A stretch of 64,000 nt of DNA from Calonectria ilicicola (GCA_020809705.1 CP085827.1:4774001-4838000); one strand, 5' to 3'. Shown: positions 1-11,905, counted from the first letter of the stretch. Notes: a model not told the origin generated them from the letters alone. Numbers and translations are program-made.

Positions 1-1899
1 CTGCTGTTTCAGGCCATCTTGTTTGCCTCGTGCAATTTTGTGTCTCGGGCTACTATCAAAGCTATTGGGTATCCCAATATTCGCGCAGCGAGAGCAGCCC
101 TGTATCGGCGCGCAAAGCTGCTGTATGACTTCGAGTCTGAGTCGTCCTCGCTACCCATTGCGCAAGCAGCCCTGCTCCTCTCATTCTGGTCTCCCACATC
201 GACGCGAAACCCCAGCACATCGTGGCTCAGCCTTGCCATCCAGCACGCCAAGAGCGCCGAGGCTCACCACTATGCCGCCATGCCCGTCTTCTCCGCTGCC
301 ACACATCCGATGCAACACCGAAAACAAAACATTTTGAAAAAAGTCTGGTGGTGTTGTGTGATCCGAGATCGCACCCTTGGCCTTTTAATGAGACGGCCGA
401 TTCAGATCACCAAAGCTCACTTTGACTTTGACTCGAATCCAATTCTTGGGTTTGCCGACCTTGAGAATGAATTTGAGCGATCAAGAGTATATAACCCTGG
501 GACTAAAAAGACCCTTGCAGAGATTTTGGCTCAAGTGGTCGAGCTCTATGTCGTCTTGACTGACATTCTCATGTTGGTCTTTCCGCTCGACGACGCCCCT
601 GGATGGGGAAGACAATCAAAGCCGGGCGACGAATCTAGGATTCAGGAGTGCAAGACATCGCTGAGGCGTTGGTGCAAGTCTGCAACATCGCGATTCCCTC
701 TGTTTGGAGGTGGTTTCATTTCCCGAAGTGGTACGGAGAATAGAAGAGAGTTTCAGCACGACTCTGTCATCCTTTACACCAACCTCATGTACATGTACTA
801 CCACTCATCACGCGTTGTACTTGCACATCATGAAATTCTGCACTTGGCAATATTGCAGGCGATCCCAAATGGCGACAGCTCCGGTTCCATGGCGTCGACC
901 AGAGGGTTGTCGACAATCTATGAAAATAGGCATGAGCTCCAAGATGCTGCTTCAGGAGTGACAGAGTGTCTTAAGGAACTGGTGCATCTAAAACTCGCGA
1001 GATGGCTTCCTATTTCGGCCGTGGCTTGCACTGCGCTCCCGTTGATCCTCCATATTTTGGACGTCAAGCTCTCTGCTCCTGCAAAGGACCCCAGCCTTGA
1101 TTCAAACGCTGCTACTGCCTTGAAGCAGCACAGGCTCAACATTTTGATTGAGGCCATGAGGACGTATCAGCCCCAGTACGACGGTGTCGACTGGGTCAGC
1201 GAGATTGTGAGGCACGTCGTCAACCTCGCGCAGCTGGACAGCACCGATATCCAGAGAAATCAACACTCCAACATAACCGATTGGACAGACATTCTTGCCC
1301 TACAACCCAGTTCCTATTTGAGACTGGCATTTGCATTAGATGTTAGCCTTAGCAAGGGCCGTCTTCCCGAAGACGGCGACTTCCCCGTGAGTCTACGGGG
1401 GTTGTTTGTTGGCGGCTTTAGCCCCTTGAGAGCCCTCATCGAGGCGAACCGCGGGTCCAATTCTTCGAATGGCCCTGGAATGAATTTTGGTACTTTCCCT
1501 TCGAGTTATTCTGATTCAGATTCTCACCACTCCCCGCTGTCCCAAACGGATTCTCACATGTCAAACTCGGAGGGTCCTTCCATTGATGCTCTGCGGGATC
1601 AAATATCATCTCAGATGGCGGCAAATGGATCAATCAATACAAACATTTTGCCATCAGAAGGAATTGATGGCCTAGAACCAGACGTGAATGGTGTCTTTCA
1701 GATGCAAGAGGAATCGCCTAGCGGCACCAGTGAATTCGAGGGCATGTATCTTGACGGACCAATGCCAGATGTCTCTGCCGAGTGGATTGAGACGCTGTGG
1801 GATGAAATGGGTAGCTCGAATGAAAAGGCAGATAGGGATATTGCTAGAATGTTACTGGGTGCGCTCAAAGATGGAGATCTCGGGGAAGCCATGGTATAG
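1..1899 (+). CDS. Fungal-specific transcription factor, C-terminal part (gene starts before the window)
   Basis: The reading frame is open from the first base to a TAG at 1897-1899, so the gene enters from the left; about 632 residues are visible. No Zn2Cys6 cluster is seen, so it would lie upstream. The first ~330 residues have the look of the fungal_trans (middle homology) domain: an alanine-rich helical run, then WWCCVIRDRTLGLLMRRPIQI at about 117-137 (first 20 shown as WWCCVIRDRTLGLLMRRPIQ), typical of this family and closest in my judgement to cutinase-transcription-factor-1-like regulators. The last ~170 residues are Ser/Asp/Glu/Gly-rich and low in structure, fitting an activation region. 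No intron is needed in the visible part. It is convergent with the SET gene. The target genes cannot be told from sequence; the CTF1-like assignment is from remembered family features. Confidence 0.85.
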   Translation: MLFQAILFASCNFVSRATIKAIGYPNIRAARAALYRRAKLLYDFESESSSLPIAQAALLLSFWSPTSTRNPSTSWLSLAIQHAKSAEAHHYAAMPVFSAATHPMQHRKQNILKKVWWCCVIRDRTLGLLMRRPIQITKAHFDFDSNPILGFADLENEFERSRVYNPGTKKTLAEILAQVVELYVVLTDILMLVFPLDDAPGWGRQSKPGDESRIQECKTSLRRWCKSATSRFPLFGGGFISRSGTENRREFQHDSVILYTNLMYMYYHSSRVVLAHHEILHLAILQAIPNGDSSGSMASTRGLSTIYENRHELQDAASGVTECLKELVHLKLARWLPISAVACTALPLILHILDVKLSAPAKDPSLDSNAATALKQHRLNILIEAMRTYQPQYDGVDWVSEIVRHVVNLAQLDSTDIQRNQHSNITDWTDILALQPSSYLRLAFALDVSLSKGRLPEDGDFPVSLRGLFVGGFSPLRALIEANRGSNSSNGPGMNFGTFPSSYSDSDSHHSPLSQTDSHMSNSEGPSIDALRDQISSQMAANGSINTNILPSEGIDGLEPDVNGVFQMQEESPSGTSEFEGMYLDGPMPDVSAEWIETLWDEMGSSNEKADRDIARMLLGALKDGDLGEAMV

Positions 1900-2264
1900 C
1901 GTTGATTCATGATACTCTAATGTTTTTTGTGTAACCCTCTATCAATGACCGTACTTTTTTCCTGGTTCAAATTTCCTTCTACCACCTCTATGCAGATCTT
2001 TTTTCCATTGTCATGTTCAGATTCCGTTCAATTCGTGAAGTACCGTTTTTCCAACGTCCATATTCCCACCACCCAAATTTGTAACGCCATGGCCCAAGAA
2101 ACTCCCTTTATCTCTCTAGTGACCCCGCCAAGCGAGGTACCCCTCATCATCGAATCGGCCTGCCGACTCGATAGTGGTGTGCTGAGGACCCATGGACATT
2201 CGTGTATGTAGAGATGGGGATCCCCTCAGTGCCGATCAGTTGACCTCCGTCAGACCAGAGAGGA
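1900..2264. other. Intergenic, convergent 3' ends
   Basis: This stretch lies between the stop of the transcription factor and the stop of the SET gene on the other strand. It is T-rich just after 1920 and should hold the two 3' UTRs. I see no gene. Confidence 0.6.
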
Positions 2265-3717
2265 CTACCACTCGTCTACGTCATTTTCGACCAGGCCAGG
2301 ACAGGCCCCGCACAAGCACCGGAATCCGAATCTCAGGAAGAGATCTAGCGGTGTGCGCTTAGCTCCGTAGGAGATGGTGAGCTCTTCTCCAGCGGAGATC
2401 GTTTCAACCTTGACAACCATTTCAAGCATGTCATCATCCTCATTGAATAGGTATTGAATGTTGTCTTTTGGGCTGCATGAATGATTGAAGCGAGACGCCA
2501 CGGGGAATAGGCCGGCAACGTCTCCGATCCCTGTTGAGAAGCTTGAGACAGGTTAGCAATGATTTTCATGACTTTGTTTACGCTAGTAAGGTGTGCGTAT
2601 GACATCATGTCACAGTTGGTTGTAAGAGTGTGTAACTGTGGCACCAGAAGAAGGTTATTTCTTCCGCACAGTTTGCAAGTACAGATCATCCAATGGATCA
2701 ACATTTAGGCGGATGGATGAATAAGAAGACGGAAAAAAGAAAAAGGAGAGGACTTACCAATTGGCATTCCATATTGCCTGGAGTTTTGGAGTGCCAACCT
2801 TGCACATCTCATTGGCGTGCAACTCTAGAGCAATCTGTTTCGTGGCCCGATCCAGCTTGTCGAATTCTTTAAACAAGGACAAATTGTCAGCCTTGAACAG
2901 AGGTTGCTCTAAGAGGATTCTTTCTCCATACTTGAGGTCTTTTCTTGCGAAGGCACCCCAGCCTGCAATCTCGGACCTGGAGATTGTAAAGTAGTCATTC
3001 TGGAAAATGGTGGGCGGAGAAAGTGTTGACATTGGAGTCATGGGTTCAATCCCGTCTTGATCACGGGCCTCTTCGAAATCGACCTCAGGCCCATGAATGA
3101 TGTTTTGAGACACGCCGTTGGTGTCTTCGAGCGGCCGAAAGGAAAAGCGTCGTGGCAATTGGGGGCAGAGGCGACTGGTTGAGTCTAGAGGTCGGGCACC
3201 ACTGCTTGTGAGGCACAAAACAAACCTATCAATCAGTTAGCTGGGAAGCAGTCTAATGGAACCGGTGAGCCGTACTCATCCATGTCGTCATCCTCATCGT
3301 CGGTCCAGGGGTCGGAGTCGGAAGCATCACCCCGTTCGGACTCGGAGGTAGATGCATACTCGGTGGCGGTGCCGTCGAATGAAGCCCAGCGCTCATCATT
3401 TGATAGAACATCCTTGCAGAGCATCGGGAGACTAGATGGTGAAACGGGAGATGAGGCCATGGCCTTTGCTTTTTGTGTCTATTGGGGTCTGTTAGACATG
3501 TTGGGCGTGAATATGTACCTGAGAGGGAGGGGGAAGGGATAGCTGCTATTTGACTTGTACATAATGCCTTCATGCAGAATTGATTCAATCATACCTTTGA
3601 TCCGTCCATATCGTTGCCAATTTGGGTATGAGATGATGTGTCTAGTCGAAGTTTGGCCGGAGCCTCCATTTCGAGGTCCAAAGTCGGAATTATATTGGTG
3701 GCTGTAAGAGAGCTCAT
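2265..3717 (-). CDS. SET-domain protein, 356 residues, four exons
   Basis: Exons by hand: 3717-3595, 3478-3276, 3225-2758, 2541-2265 (1071 nt, all phases agree). The second acceptor follows a CTAAC branch site 14 nt upstream; the third intron must end at 2542 to give the run WNANCFSTGIGDVAGLFPVA, which restores the SET fold. The SET domain spans about 187-335: it starts near FTISRSEIAGWGAFA, contains the substrate/cofactor motif RFNHSCSP and GEELTISYG, and ends in a Cys pair region (CLCGAC) like a post-SET. The N-terminal 110 residues are acidic and Ser-rich. This is the fungal SET family of unassigned lysine methyltransferases, possibly acting on non-histone proteins; the substrate is unknown. 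An ATG at 3460 would give a shorter protein; I prefer 3717 because the extra exon splices in frame with a good branch site. Confidence 0.8.
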
Positions 3718-5458
3718 TGCGTGGATTGATCTTTGTTCGATAGAACACCAGTGCGAATCACATGAAAGAATAAAAAAAAACAGGCGAGAAGTGAAGGGGT
3801 TAAGTAGGCGAGAACAGTTAAGTTTCGGATGACGAAGAAATTGAGTTGAATGGCTGGCTGGCGCTGGTGCAGTGCGCATAAGAATACCTGTGTTATGCGA
3901 ACTTACAAGGACCGCACGGGTTGAAAGTTAGAGCACCCTGACGATGTCCGTAGTACGTCAAAGAGTCTCCCGGACCAGTGAGTGCGTTGGCGATATGAAT
4001 CACAGACACCAAGGGGCTAAGAGGCGTCGGGGCCACAGAGTGTCGCTCTCCCTTTACCACAGACAGGGCTATTGGCAGGGGTGGTGAAGCAGGACCAAGG
4101 GAGAACAAAGCGACGGACGCTGGCTAAGGGACGAAATAAAGGGACAGAGTAAAAGACCACCACCACCACCAGGAGAGGGGATTAAAAAAGCAGCATTGAG
4201 TCCTTGTTGAGCGGTTGCCAGGGGGGGAAGCATTGAGAGAGACAACGACGGCTGATTTATTGATCAAAAGGAGATTTAGGTGGATTTATTAGGGTGTGAC
4301 AAGAGGGACTGGTATGCAAACAGCATACACCTCATCACGGCCATGCGCGCGACCAGGATCAATCAGTCTCACAAGGTGTGATTGTCCGGCAGAAGCCATG
4401 ATTTTGACCTTTGTCTGGAATTGCCGGTGGCATGTGACTGGGCAAACAGCACACACTGGTCCATGGAGGCCAAAAGGAAAAAAAAAACATGCACCACAAA
4501 GGTCGTCATTGACAAGTGACAAACGATGGGAGCCCGCACCACGTAACACCACGGCGGCACAATTGTCGCCTGAGGTCGGACGAGCGAGCACCCCGGTCTG
4601 GTTTGCAGGGCGGGCTTGAACACCACGGTGTAGGTCGCTGTTATGGCCAGAGGTTTGCTCCCCGTCAGCGTTTGTCCACATCAAAGGGAAAAAAAAAAAC
4701 CTTCTTTTATTAAAGAGAAAAAAATAGAACAATTTACCCGCGACCACTTGACCATCCCGAGTGACTTCGTCAATTCATTAGTTCGAGGGTTGATCTTAAA
4801 ATCCTAGGACCGTGAGTCCGTCCTCTAGCTCTATAGCAACACAAGATGAAACGAAGGGGAGCAATCAAGACCCAGAGTTTCATGAATAGAACACAAGATA
4901 AGAAAAAAAAAGAATACAGAGACAGAGACACAACGCCCCTCCCCCAAGACTACCTTCCCCCCAAAAAGTGATTCCAAATTACCCAAAACGCCATTATCGT
5001 GCATTTCCATCGTCGTAGCAAAGCAGCATCCCATCCCTGTTGTTTTTTTGTCCAGGGGGAGGGCCCTCAAACGGACCGGTCGCCCCGAATCCTCCTAAAC
5101 AGCAAAAGGCCCCGAGTGGTCCATCTCCAGAATATAAGCACCATCTAGTCTCGGATCTCGAAACGCCCAGCCTGCGCACGGCGCAAGGCACCCTTCGAGG
5201 GTTCTTCGTTGGACGTTCGCTCCGATCCTGGCAAAGGGCCTTGTTTACCCCGACAGGGCTCCCTCGCGGAGGGGTCATCCTGTCAACCAACATGCGTGTG
5301 TTGGTGCCATCCCATGTCGCAAAGAGCAAGCATGAGAAAGGGTAGGGCCACGTAAACTCTCTCCTTGTCGTGAGTTGCCTTACCGTTTTGTGTTTACCCA
5401 ACACAATCCAGTCCAGATCCAATCCAAGTCCAATCCATGTGACTAACAACACACGCTT
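3718..5458. other. Intergenic, SET promoter and F-box 3' side
   Basis: About 1.7 kb. The part near 3720-4200 should be the SET-gene promoter and leader; the part near 4700-5458 should include the 3' UTR of the F-box gene. There are several A/T homopolymer runs. Short ORFs on both strands (for example 3893-4108) show no recognisable composition or motif. Confidence 0.5.
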
Positions 5459-6145
5459 TTACCATTTCCGCTTCGGTCGGAGGGGACAGCCTCCACCACA
5501 CTCGGTGCACTTGAGCGTGCCAGGCTTCTGCCAGAGCTTTCTGCACCGGCACACCCAGAGGTCCTGGCCCGCCTTGGTCGTCAGGCAGTCAAAGGGCGCA
5601 TGAAGGCCAAACTGGATACCGCAGGGAATGCAGAACCGCCTCAGCGGGACGAGGCAATCCCTGGGACCGGGCTCTCGGTCCGACACGACCAGACCGTGCA
5701 CGTCGATGTATGTTGAGTGTGCCTGAAGGGCGTCAAAGTGCTCAGGTGTCCGCACGCGGAAGCAGATGTAGCACTCATAGTTGCCCGGCTGGTGGTCTTG
5801 GCCCTTCTCGCTCGGCCGGTGTTGCGGGAAGTCCTTGACGGCTCTCATGACGAACTGGAACTTATCGACGGGATCGGCCATCTCCTGCGGCTTGACAGAT
5901 CGATGAAAGTGTCTATTCATGGTGGAGAGGTGGATGAGGGACTGGTAGTCGAGGTGCGAGAAGACGAGGCGCTGCAGCTCATTAGGTAGACGCTCTAAGA
6001 GGGACGCCCTACCAGAGCTGCTCGGCCGTGACCTCGGCAGGGAGAAGGACGCAGGTTGAGCTTGAGCTGGTGAAGCCATGGGAGTGGGATATATGGGAGG
6101 AAGCTTCATGTCCGGGGCAGGAGGTTGGCCAGGAAGAACAATCAT
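5459..6145 (-). CDS. Short F-box protein with Cys-rich C-terminus, 228 residues
   Basis: Single exon, ATG at 6145. Residues 1-48 are Pro/Ser-rich. An F-box lies at about 49-85: LLERLPNELQRLVFSHLDY followed by SLIHLSTMNRHFHRSV, the helix pattern that binds Skp1 in SCF ubiquitin ligases. The C-terminal half has Cys pairs spaced like zinc ligands (CYICF near 124; CIPCG near 173; CRCRKLW and CTECGGGC near 200-220), so a small zinc-binding module is likely. The protein ends KRKW. Many ascomycetes carry such short F-box plus Cys-cluster proteins without assigned targets. A long gene-free region lies upstream, suggesting an extended promoter or leader. Membership in SCF is inferred from the F-box; the substrate is unknown. 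Confidence 0.8.
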   Translation of the reverse strand: MIVLPGQPPAPDMKLPPIYPTPMASPAQAQPASFSLPRSRPSSSGRASLLERLPNELQRLVFSHLDYQSLIHLSTMNRHFHRSVKPQEMADPVDKFQFVMRAVKDFPQHRPSEKGQDHQPGNYECYICFRVRTPEHFDALQAHSTYIDVHGLVVSDREPGPRDCLVPLRRFCIPCGIQFGLHAPFDCLTTKAGQDLWVCRCRKLWQKPGTLKCTECGGGCPLRPKRKW

Positions 6146-6491
6146 AGTGGACCAAGGAGTAAGTAAGCAAGATGGTGGGAATTGGGACTAGATCAAGGAC
6201 AGGAGCGCGGGCGATCTCGATAATCTAATGCGGGAGTGATGCCGTCTCTATAAGGTTCGAGGACAGCAAGGGGGGAGGCGAGGGGAGAACATGGGCACCA
6301 CAGGTATTCACCAAATATGGACCGTAGGCCAAGCTTATATGCAACGCCATGTGTGGCCGAGTTGGGGAATGGGGATGTTGGATATTCTCAGACATTTTAA
6401 ACAATGGGCGGCTTTGAGGGGGGTGACATGGGGGATGAGGAGCAAAGAGACGACGGACAAGGGCAGCGGCAAGACAAGTAACGGGCGGATT

Positions 6492-6546
6492 GGTGTGTGT
6501 GCGTGCAGGTGTGGTGTGTGTGTGCGTGTGCGTGTGTGTGTGTGTG
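6492..6546. repeat. GT/GC-T dinucleotide microsatellite
   Basis: An imperfect (GT)n tract with GC interruptions. In translation it produces a Thr-His run, which is why a long spurious minus-strand ORF crosses it. Confidence 0.85.
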
Positions 6547-8194
6547 AAGTGTGATGCAGCGCAGCGCAGTGCAGCTCTCAAAAGGGCATGCTTTTGGTGA
6601 CGGTCGTTGGCTGTGTTTCGGGGGGCTGAGACAGGCAGGTCTCCTTTAGTCTCTACGGGATAGCTATGTCGTCTCTCGCTTGGGTGAGGGAAGGATGTGT
6701 GGGCCACGACGAGCCTTTTGGGTCTTGGCCGCATGCCACCCCCCGGGGCGCCATGGGTGAGGGGAGGGGGGGGGGGGCTGTTGTGGTTGTCGGATGCGAG
6801 GCAAAGATCGGGCATTAAAAGGAAGAGGAGCCCGCATAAGGTGGTGGTGGAAGGTACTCCATGTACGAGTGTGTCAGTCTGCAGCGGCCATTGGGATTGG
6901 TGACGACGCCGTTTGCGCGCCCGCATGCACGCACACAGGCAGGACCCAAGCACGGCTCGATGCGCAGAAACGGGCTTTCTTTTTGCTCATGCTCTTCCGC
7001 ATCTGACCGGTGTTGTAAGAGGCCTTCTAGGACGGCCAATTGGGGAGTGACGGTGATGGTGGTGGGAGTGGGAGTGGAATTGGTAATGGTGGGGGGTGAT
7101 GGACAAGGCCGGCCTGCAGGAAGAGACATGATCATTTCTAGTAGTACCACCTTGAGGTTCCGGTGAACGAGCAACGGCGAAGGAAGAGGAGAGAAGAGTG
7201 AGAGAAAAAAGAAAGGAAACAGCGTGAGAGAGAGGTTCAGTCAGACAAAAAGACGAGGTTGCTCCGCAAAGTGGGATCCAAATCCAAAGAGAAGAAAAAA
7301 AAAAGCAACGACTGTATCATGGGCAGACCAATGGTTCCATCGATAACCCTGAATCTGTGCTATCCCTGTCCTGCTCTGGCTGCATGTGCCTTGCCCAAGG
7401 CGAGGCTCGTCCGGCGCGGCGGCGGCGTAGGCGCCGGCACTATTCGATACCGAAGCAGCAGAGACGGATTCCCGGACCTTTGGGTGGATTGGACGGGCGG
7501 TTTGGGGATAGATGGGCTTGCTGGACGGCCGCAGACGGTGTGGGCAGGAAAAAGAGGGGATTGTTGAGATGGGCTGACAATAAGCAAGCAGCAAACATTC
7601 ACTGTCATTTGTCTGCTACCACGACGGTCAATCATTGCCTCACCGTGCCGGGCCGGGCTTCGGGGTCTCGCCCAGCAAGACCGTCCCCCCCACAGAAGCG
7701 CCGTCCCAGAACGAGCCGTCGCCCACGCATCGACACACGCGCGCGCCAGAAGGAGAGACCACTGCAACCATGGCATGTGGGATTGGCGGCGGGCGGTGGC
7801 AGTTACATTCCCAATCCCAATCCTCGTGCTGCTGCAGGCGGTGGTGGTGGTGGCGGCGACGAGCTCCCCTCTCGCCTATGCATGCAGTTGACGGATCCCA
7901 ACAGGGCATAGGGCCGCATGGGAACGGCATGGGGCGCGAGCATGGCCCGTCGTCGCCTGTGCAGGCTCTCCATGCTTGCCCCGGAGCCCTTCCCCGTCCC
8001 GCCGCCGCCCTCCCCATCCCTCCTCCTCAGATGTGTGTGAACGGATTGGAGGGGTTTGGCAGCCTCTGGAACCTTGAGAACCACTCTGTCGGGTCGAAGC
8101 ACCCACCAACTGAGCCGCCGCCTCTGCCTGGTCCTGTTACAGGACCAACCGACCGACACAGCCAACACGCATATCATCAGCATGGATTCTGACT

Positions 8195-8242
8195 GTTTTT
8201 TTTTTTTTCTTTCTTTCGGTTTTTCTTTTTTCTTCCTTTCGT
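8195..8242. repeat. T-rich homopolymer tract
   Basis: A run of about 13 T followed by mixed TTTC/TTTCT blocks. Such tracts are common nucleosome-poor promoter elements in fungi; no gene start is assigned to it here. Confidence 0.6.
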
Positions 8243-9551
8243 CCCATCGTGCTACGTACTATGTATGCTTGTCAGATACGCGCGCCAATTAATTAGCCCG
8301 TCCTAGCCTCTGCAATTCGCTAAGCTCTGCCATTCCAGAAACATGCCAGGGCCCCAATGGCGTCAAGTTGCCCCCCCTTCACCCCACCTCGTCTGGTTCC
8401 TGGCGTCGGCGATCAGCATTCTCAAGTTTCTTGGAATAACCTTTTGCCCAGGGGGCTAGCTCTTGGAGCCAAGCCAGGGAGTAGCCTTTTTTCTCTCTCC
8501 CTCTCTCCCTCTCATGGGTAGCCTATAATAGTCTGGAAGTGCGTGCTTGCCGCGGCCTTGTATCCACCTTTCTTTTTATTTGCGCTTTTACGGATAGCTA
8601 ACGACTAGCTGCTTCGCACCCTACCTTCGGCAGTTGATGTTGTTGCGTTGTGAGGGCGTTATAGCCCTTAGCCTGCAGAGACTTGTGGTAACCGACCCTG
8701 TTTTGTTGACAGATCGTAATCACGGTAGCACCGGATGGCACACATGGCCGCCCCTTTCCCCCAGATTGAGTGAATTGGTCACAGCTACCTACCTGCACCC
8801 ATGTTGCATCTTCTTCATCTCTGGATGAGTCGTTCCGAGCAGCTGCCCTGCATATTGTTTCTGTTTCTGACATCCACACACAATGAATTCCCTCTGGCCT
8901 CTGGTGCGACATGAGCCATCCACACACTGTCTCTACATCATCCGCATGGCCTGTAAGCCTCAAACCTCGAAATGCACACCCCCCTATGGGAAATAGCCAT
9001 GCCTTCCCCTCCCTCGTCTCCCAGCAAAGACTGCTCATCTCCAAGACCCTAACCCTGTCTCGGATATGTTAAGCACGATAGGCCCGGTAGCAGACCGCAG
9101 GGATTTTTGGCCACCACAGAAAAGAAAGAAGCAAAAATAGAAAAAGAAAGGAAAGGAAAAGAAATGACAAAATGTCACACAAGCCATGCAGATGAACTTA
9201 CAACTTGCGACCGAGCTGGAACATCAGACACGGGCGGAGAGTAAACGCCCCAGTCGCAAGCGTGACATGTTGCTCCATCGTTTCTTTTTCCTTCCCATTG
9301 ATATACATAAAACAACGGAATTTGCAATCCATATCCCCGACGCCCCAACACGAATACAAACAAAGGCCCGATGTACCGGGGGGCGTCGCCACGCTGGCGG
9401 CTGACCCCGTACCCACATGGTCATCAATTTTGCATCGTGAGTATTCTCGATCATGCTAGACTAACCGGAGTTGATTGTCCGCAACAAGTGGCTTTGCGGA
9501 GACAACTAACCTAAGCTGTGCCGAGTTTGAATACCGACTTGAATGTCTATT

Positions 9552-9899
9552 TCAAACAACGGGTTGCCTTGGGAATCTGATTTCCTTCTGGGCAGGCACA
9601 ATAAAACTTGGCTCAAATACAACTCCAGACCCACCATCATCATCTCGGGAAATTCCACTTCTCAGTTTCGCGTCGTCGTTCACATAATATTCAGCACTTG
9701 GTTCATTCCATGCACCAAAGACCGATATTGGCAAAAAAGGATTCTCGGTGGCTGAAAACTTTTTTGTCAACATCATTCTGTTGGTCAGCCGCACAACCCA
9801 ACAGGGTGGACACGCAGGAGCCACTTCGATCACAATCTGCCTCAGTGACATCATCCCTAGGTCACTTGTCTTGAATGTCATATCAGCCTCAGGTGGCAT
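9552..9899 (-). CDS. Possible small protein of unknown function, 115 residues
   Basis: An ATG-initiated single-exon ORF sits downstream of the AsnRS gene on the same strand. I do not recognise a family. Its composition is protein-like, with a mixed hydrophobic first half, then an acidic stretch (SRDDDGGSG) and an ending FPRQPVV. No signal peptide or repeat is evident. Gap to the AsnRS stop is about 240 nt. It may equally be a chance ORF in a 3' UTR. No splice partners were found that would extend it. Confidence 0.25.
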   Translation of the reverse strand: MPPEADMTFKTSDLGMMSLRQIVIEVAPACPPCWVVRLTNRMMLTKKFSATENPFLPISVFGAWNEPSAEYYVNDDAKLRSGISRDDDGGSGVVFEPSFIVPAQKEIRFPRQPVV

Positions 9900-10141
9900 G
9901 CAACTAATTCCCGTTAAACTACGTGGTCCCTATACATGATGGGTAGTAGGATTTTGAAAAATCCTGATAGGCCTAGCATTGACACATGCAGATGCACCTC
10001 TATTGTATCTAGCATTGTTGGCACGAGTAACGCCGCATCCCTAATTCCGTTTCCCTTTTCCGCGTGAGACTCTGAGGTCCATCCTTTTACCCTATTTGCG
10101 CTCGAGTGCGCCCACCATTCCACTATTCCGTCATAATTCGT

Positions 10142-11905
10142 TTAAGGCTTGCAACGACCAAAGTAGCGGGGATACAAGCAGCAGTCTCGGACAGTGTGCT
10201 GCTTGCACAGCCAAGCAAGGAATCGCTCAAATCCGAGACCGTAGCCACCGTGAGGGGAGCTACCATACCTGAAAAGTCTGTCAGTTATCATAGTTTAAAT
10301 TCATACACTCCAAGACACTTACTTTCGCTGGTCAGTGTACCAGTAGTAGGGACCGGGGTCAATGCCCTCGCGCTCAAATGCTGCCATGAGCTCGTCGTAG
10401 TTGTCCAACCTCATCGAACCTCCAACAATCTCGCCAACGCCGGGCATCAAGCAATCCACACTCTCGGTCACACGGAGATCCTGGGGGTCCTTAAGCATGT
10501 AGAATGCCTTAATACCGGCAGGGAAGTGAGTGAGGAAGATGGGCTTGTTAATAATATCTGTCATCTGGCGCTCAGCGGCCTCAGCAATGTCGTCACCAAA
10601 AGTGTGAGGCTTGCCCTCCTCGTTAAGAATCTCGTGCTCCCTGAGCCAGTCAATAGCATCAGAGTACCTCATGCGCATGAAAGGTCGCTCGGGTACCTTG
10701 AAATCGGGGTTCATTTGCTTGATCTTTTCAGCGATGAAGGGATCAGCCAAGGTGAGATCCAGAACACGGCACATGAGTTCTTCAATGTGGTTGAGGAGAT
10801 CATCGAAAGAGATGAAATCGAGCTCAGCCTCAATGTGGGTAAACTCGGACAAGTGACGACGAGTAAGAGACTTTTCAGCACGGAAAGACTTTTCAATGCA
10901 GTAAACGTCACCCAAAGATGGCAAGCAAGTCTCCAGGTAAAGCTGAGAAGATTGAGTGAGGAATGCATCCTCCTGGTAGTAGTCGAACTTGAACAATGTG
11001 GCTCCACCTTCGACCTGAGTTTGGACGAGGGCAGGAGGGCTGACCTTACGGATCTTGAGCTCCTTGTAGGCCTGGTTAAAAGCGAACTCGACAGCGTCAC
11101 GGACGAGCATGACGGACGAGGCTGTCTCACCACGAAGGGTGAGGTGACGAAGGTCAAGCAAGGTGGCATGCTCGGCCTGGGCCTGAACCTTGTTGGTGAT
11201 GGCATCATCACCACCCGCAGCCTTCCAGTGCTGGGGAATCTTGTAAAAGTCGGCGTGGAGCTCACGGTTGAGAGGGGCACGGGCTCCAGCAGGAACTTCA
11301 CGCATCTCGCCAGTGATCTCCATGGAAGTCTCACGAGTAAGAGTGATGGCATCGTAAGTCTTGGCTAACTGGCCAGAGAGGACCACTTGCATGAAACCAT
11401 ATCCGTCTCGGAGAGTGATGAAGAAAACATCCTTCTGCTTTCGCTCACGGTGCACACGACCCATGACACGCACACGTGTACCCTTGCTTTCAGGGTCCTG
11501 AGCATTGCGAAGCTTGATGTGGTCGCCAGTATCCCCTAGCCTAATCTTGACGGCAGCAGGAAGGCTGGTGTCCTCCTCGAGAACAATGGCCTTGGCCTCC
11601 TCAAGCACCTTGGCGCGCTCCTCCTCCTCCTTCTTTCGTCGGAGGGCAAGCTCTTGCTCCTTGGCAGCCTTCTTCTTGTAGCCTTCATAGTTTTTGACAG
11701 CCTTCTTCAATGCCGCACCAGCGACAGGCTTCCACTTCTCGGCGGGCTCTTCTCCATCGGCGGTAGGAAGTTGGCGAGTGAGATACTGGGCCTCGGCGGG
11801 GCGCTGGATATAGGCGAATGGAAGCGTCTTGTAGGGTGACTCCTCGGTTCCCAGCTGGGTCGTCTCGTCCTTGCCAACGCTTTCGTCAATGTAAATGGTG
11901 GCCAT
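10142..11905 (-). CDS. DED81: Cytoplasmic asparaginyl-tRNA synthetase, 569 residues
   Basis: Exons 11905-10323 and 10268-10142 (54-nt intron 10322-10269; phases agree). The first in-frame ATG is at 11905. This class IIb synthetase attaches asparagine to tRNA-Asn in the cytosol using ATP. A Lys/Glu-rich N-terminal helix region (about 80-120, with [14 protein letters not shown]) precedes an OB-fold anticodon-binding domain (about 125-225, starting [15 protein letters not shown] and including [15 protein letters not shown]). Class II motif 2 is [20 protein letters not shown], and motif 3, [12 protein letters not shown], is in the short last exon. The C-terminus PRYFGRCKP is typical of eukaryotic AsnRS. 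Asp- and Lys-tRNA synthetases are related, but the overall pattern fits AsnRS. Length matches the family. Confidence 0.95.

Larger units (their letters stand above)
6146..9551. other. Gene-free region upstream of the F-box gene
   Basis: About 3.4 kb with no supportable gene. Roughly 6200-7560 is G-rich on the + strand and about 7620-8900 is C-rich, apart from a GGC/GGT patch near 7840. It holds a GT microsatellite, a 12-base G run near 6766 and long T tracts near 8195-8240. The long ORFs here are low-complexity artefacts. Confidence 0.5.

Noticed and set aside
6225..6953. 242-codon minus-strand ORF
   Set aside because: It owes its length to a GT microsatellite (Thr-His run) and G/C-rich low-complexity DNA; no domain-like sequence.
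10106..11368. 420-codon + strand ORF
   Set aside because: It lies antisense to the AsnRS exon and begins with its intron and last exon; AsnRS has all class II motifs, so this is a shadow frame.
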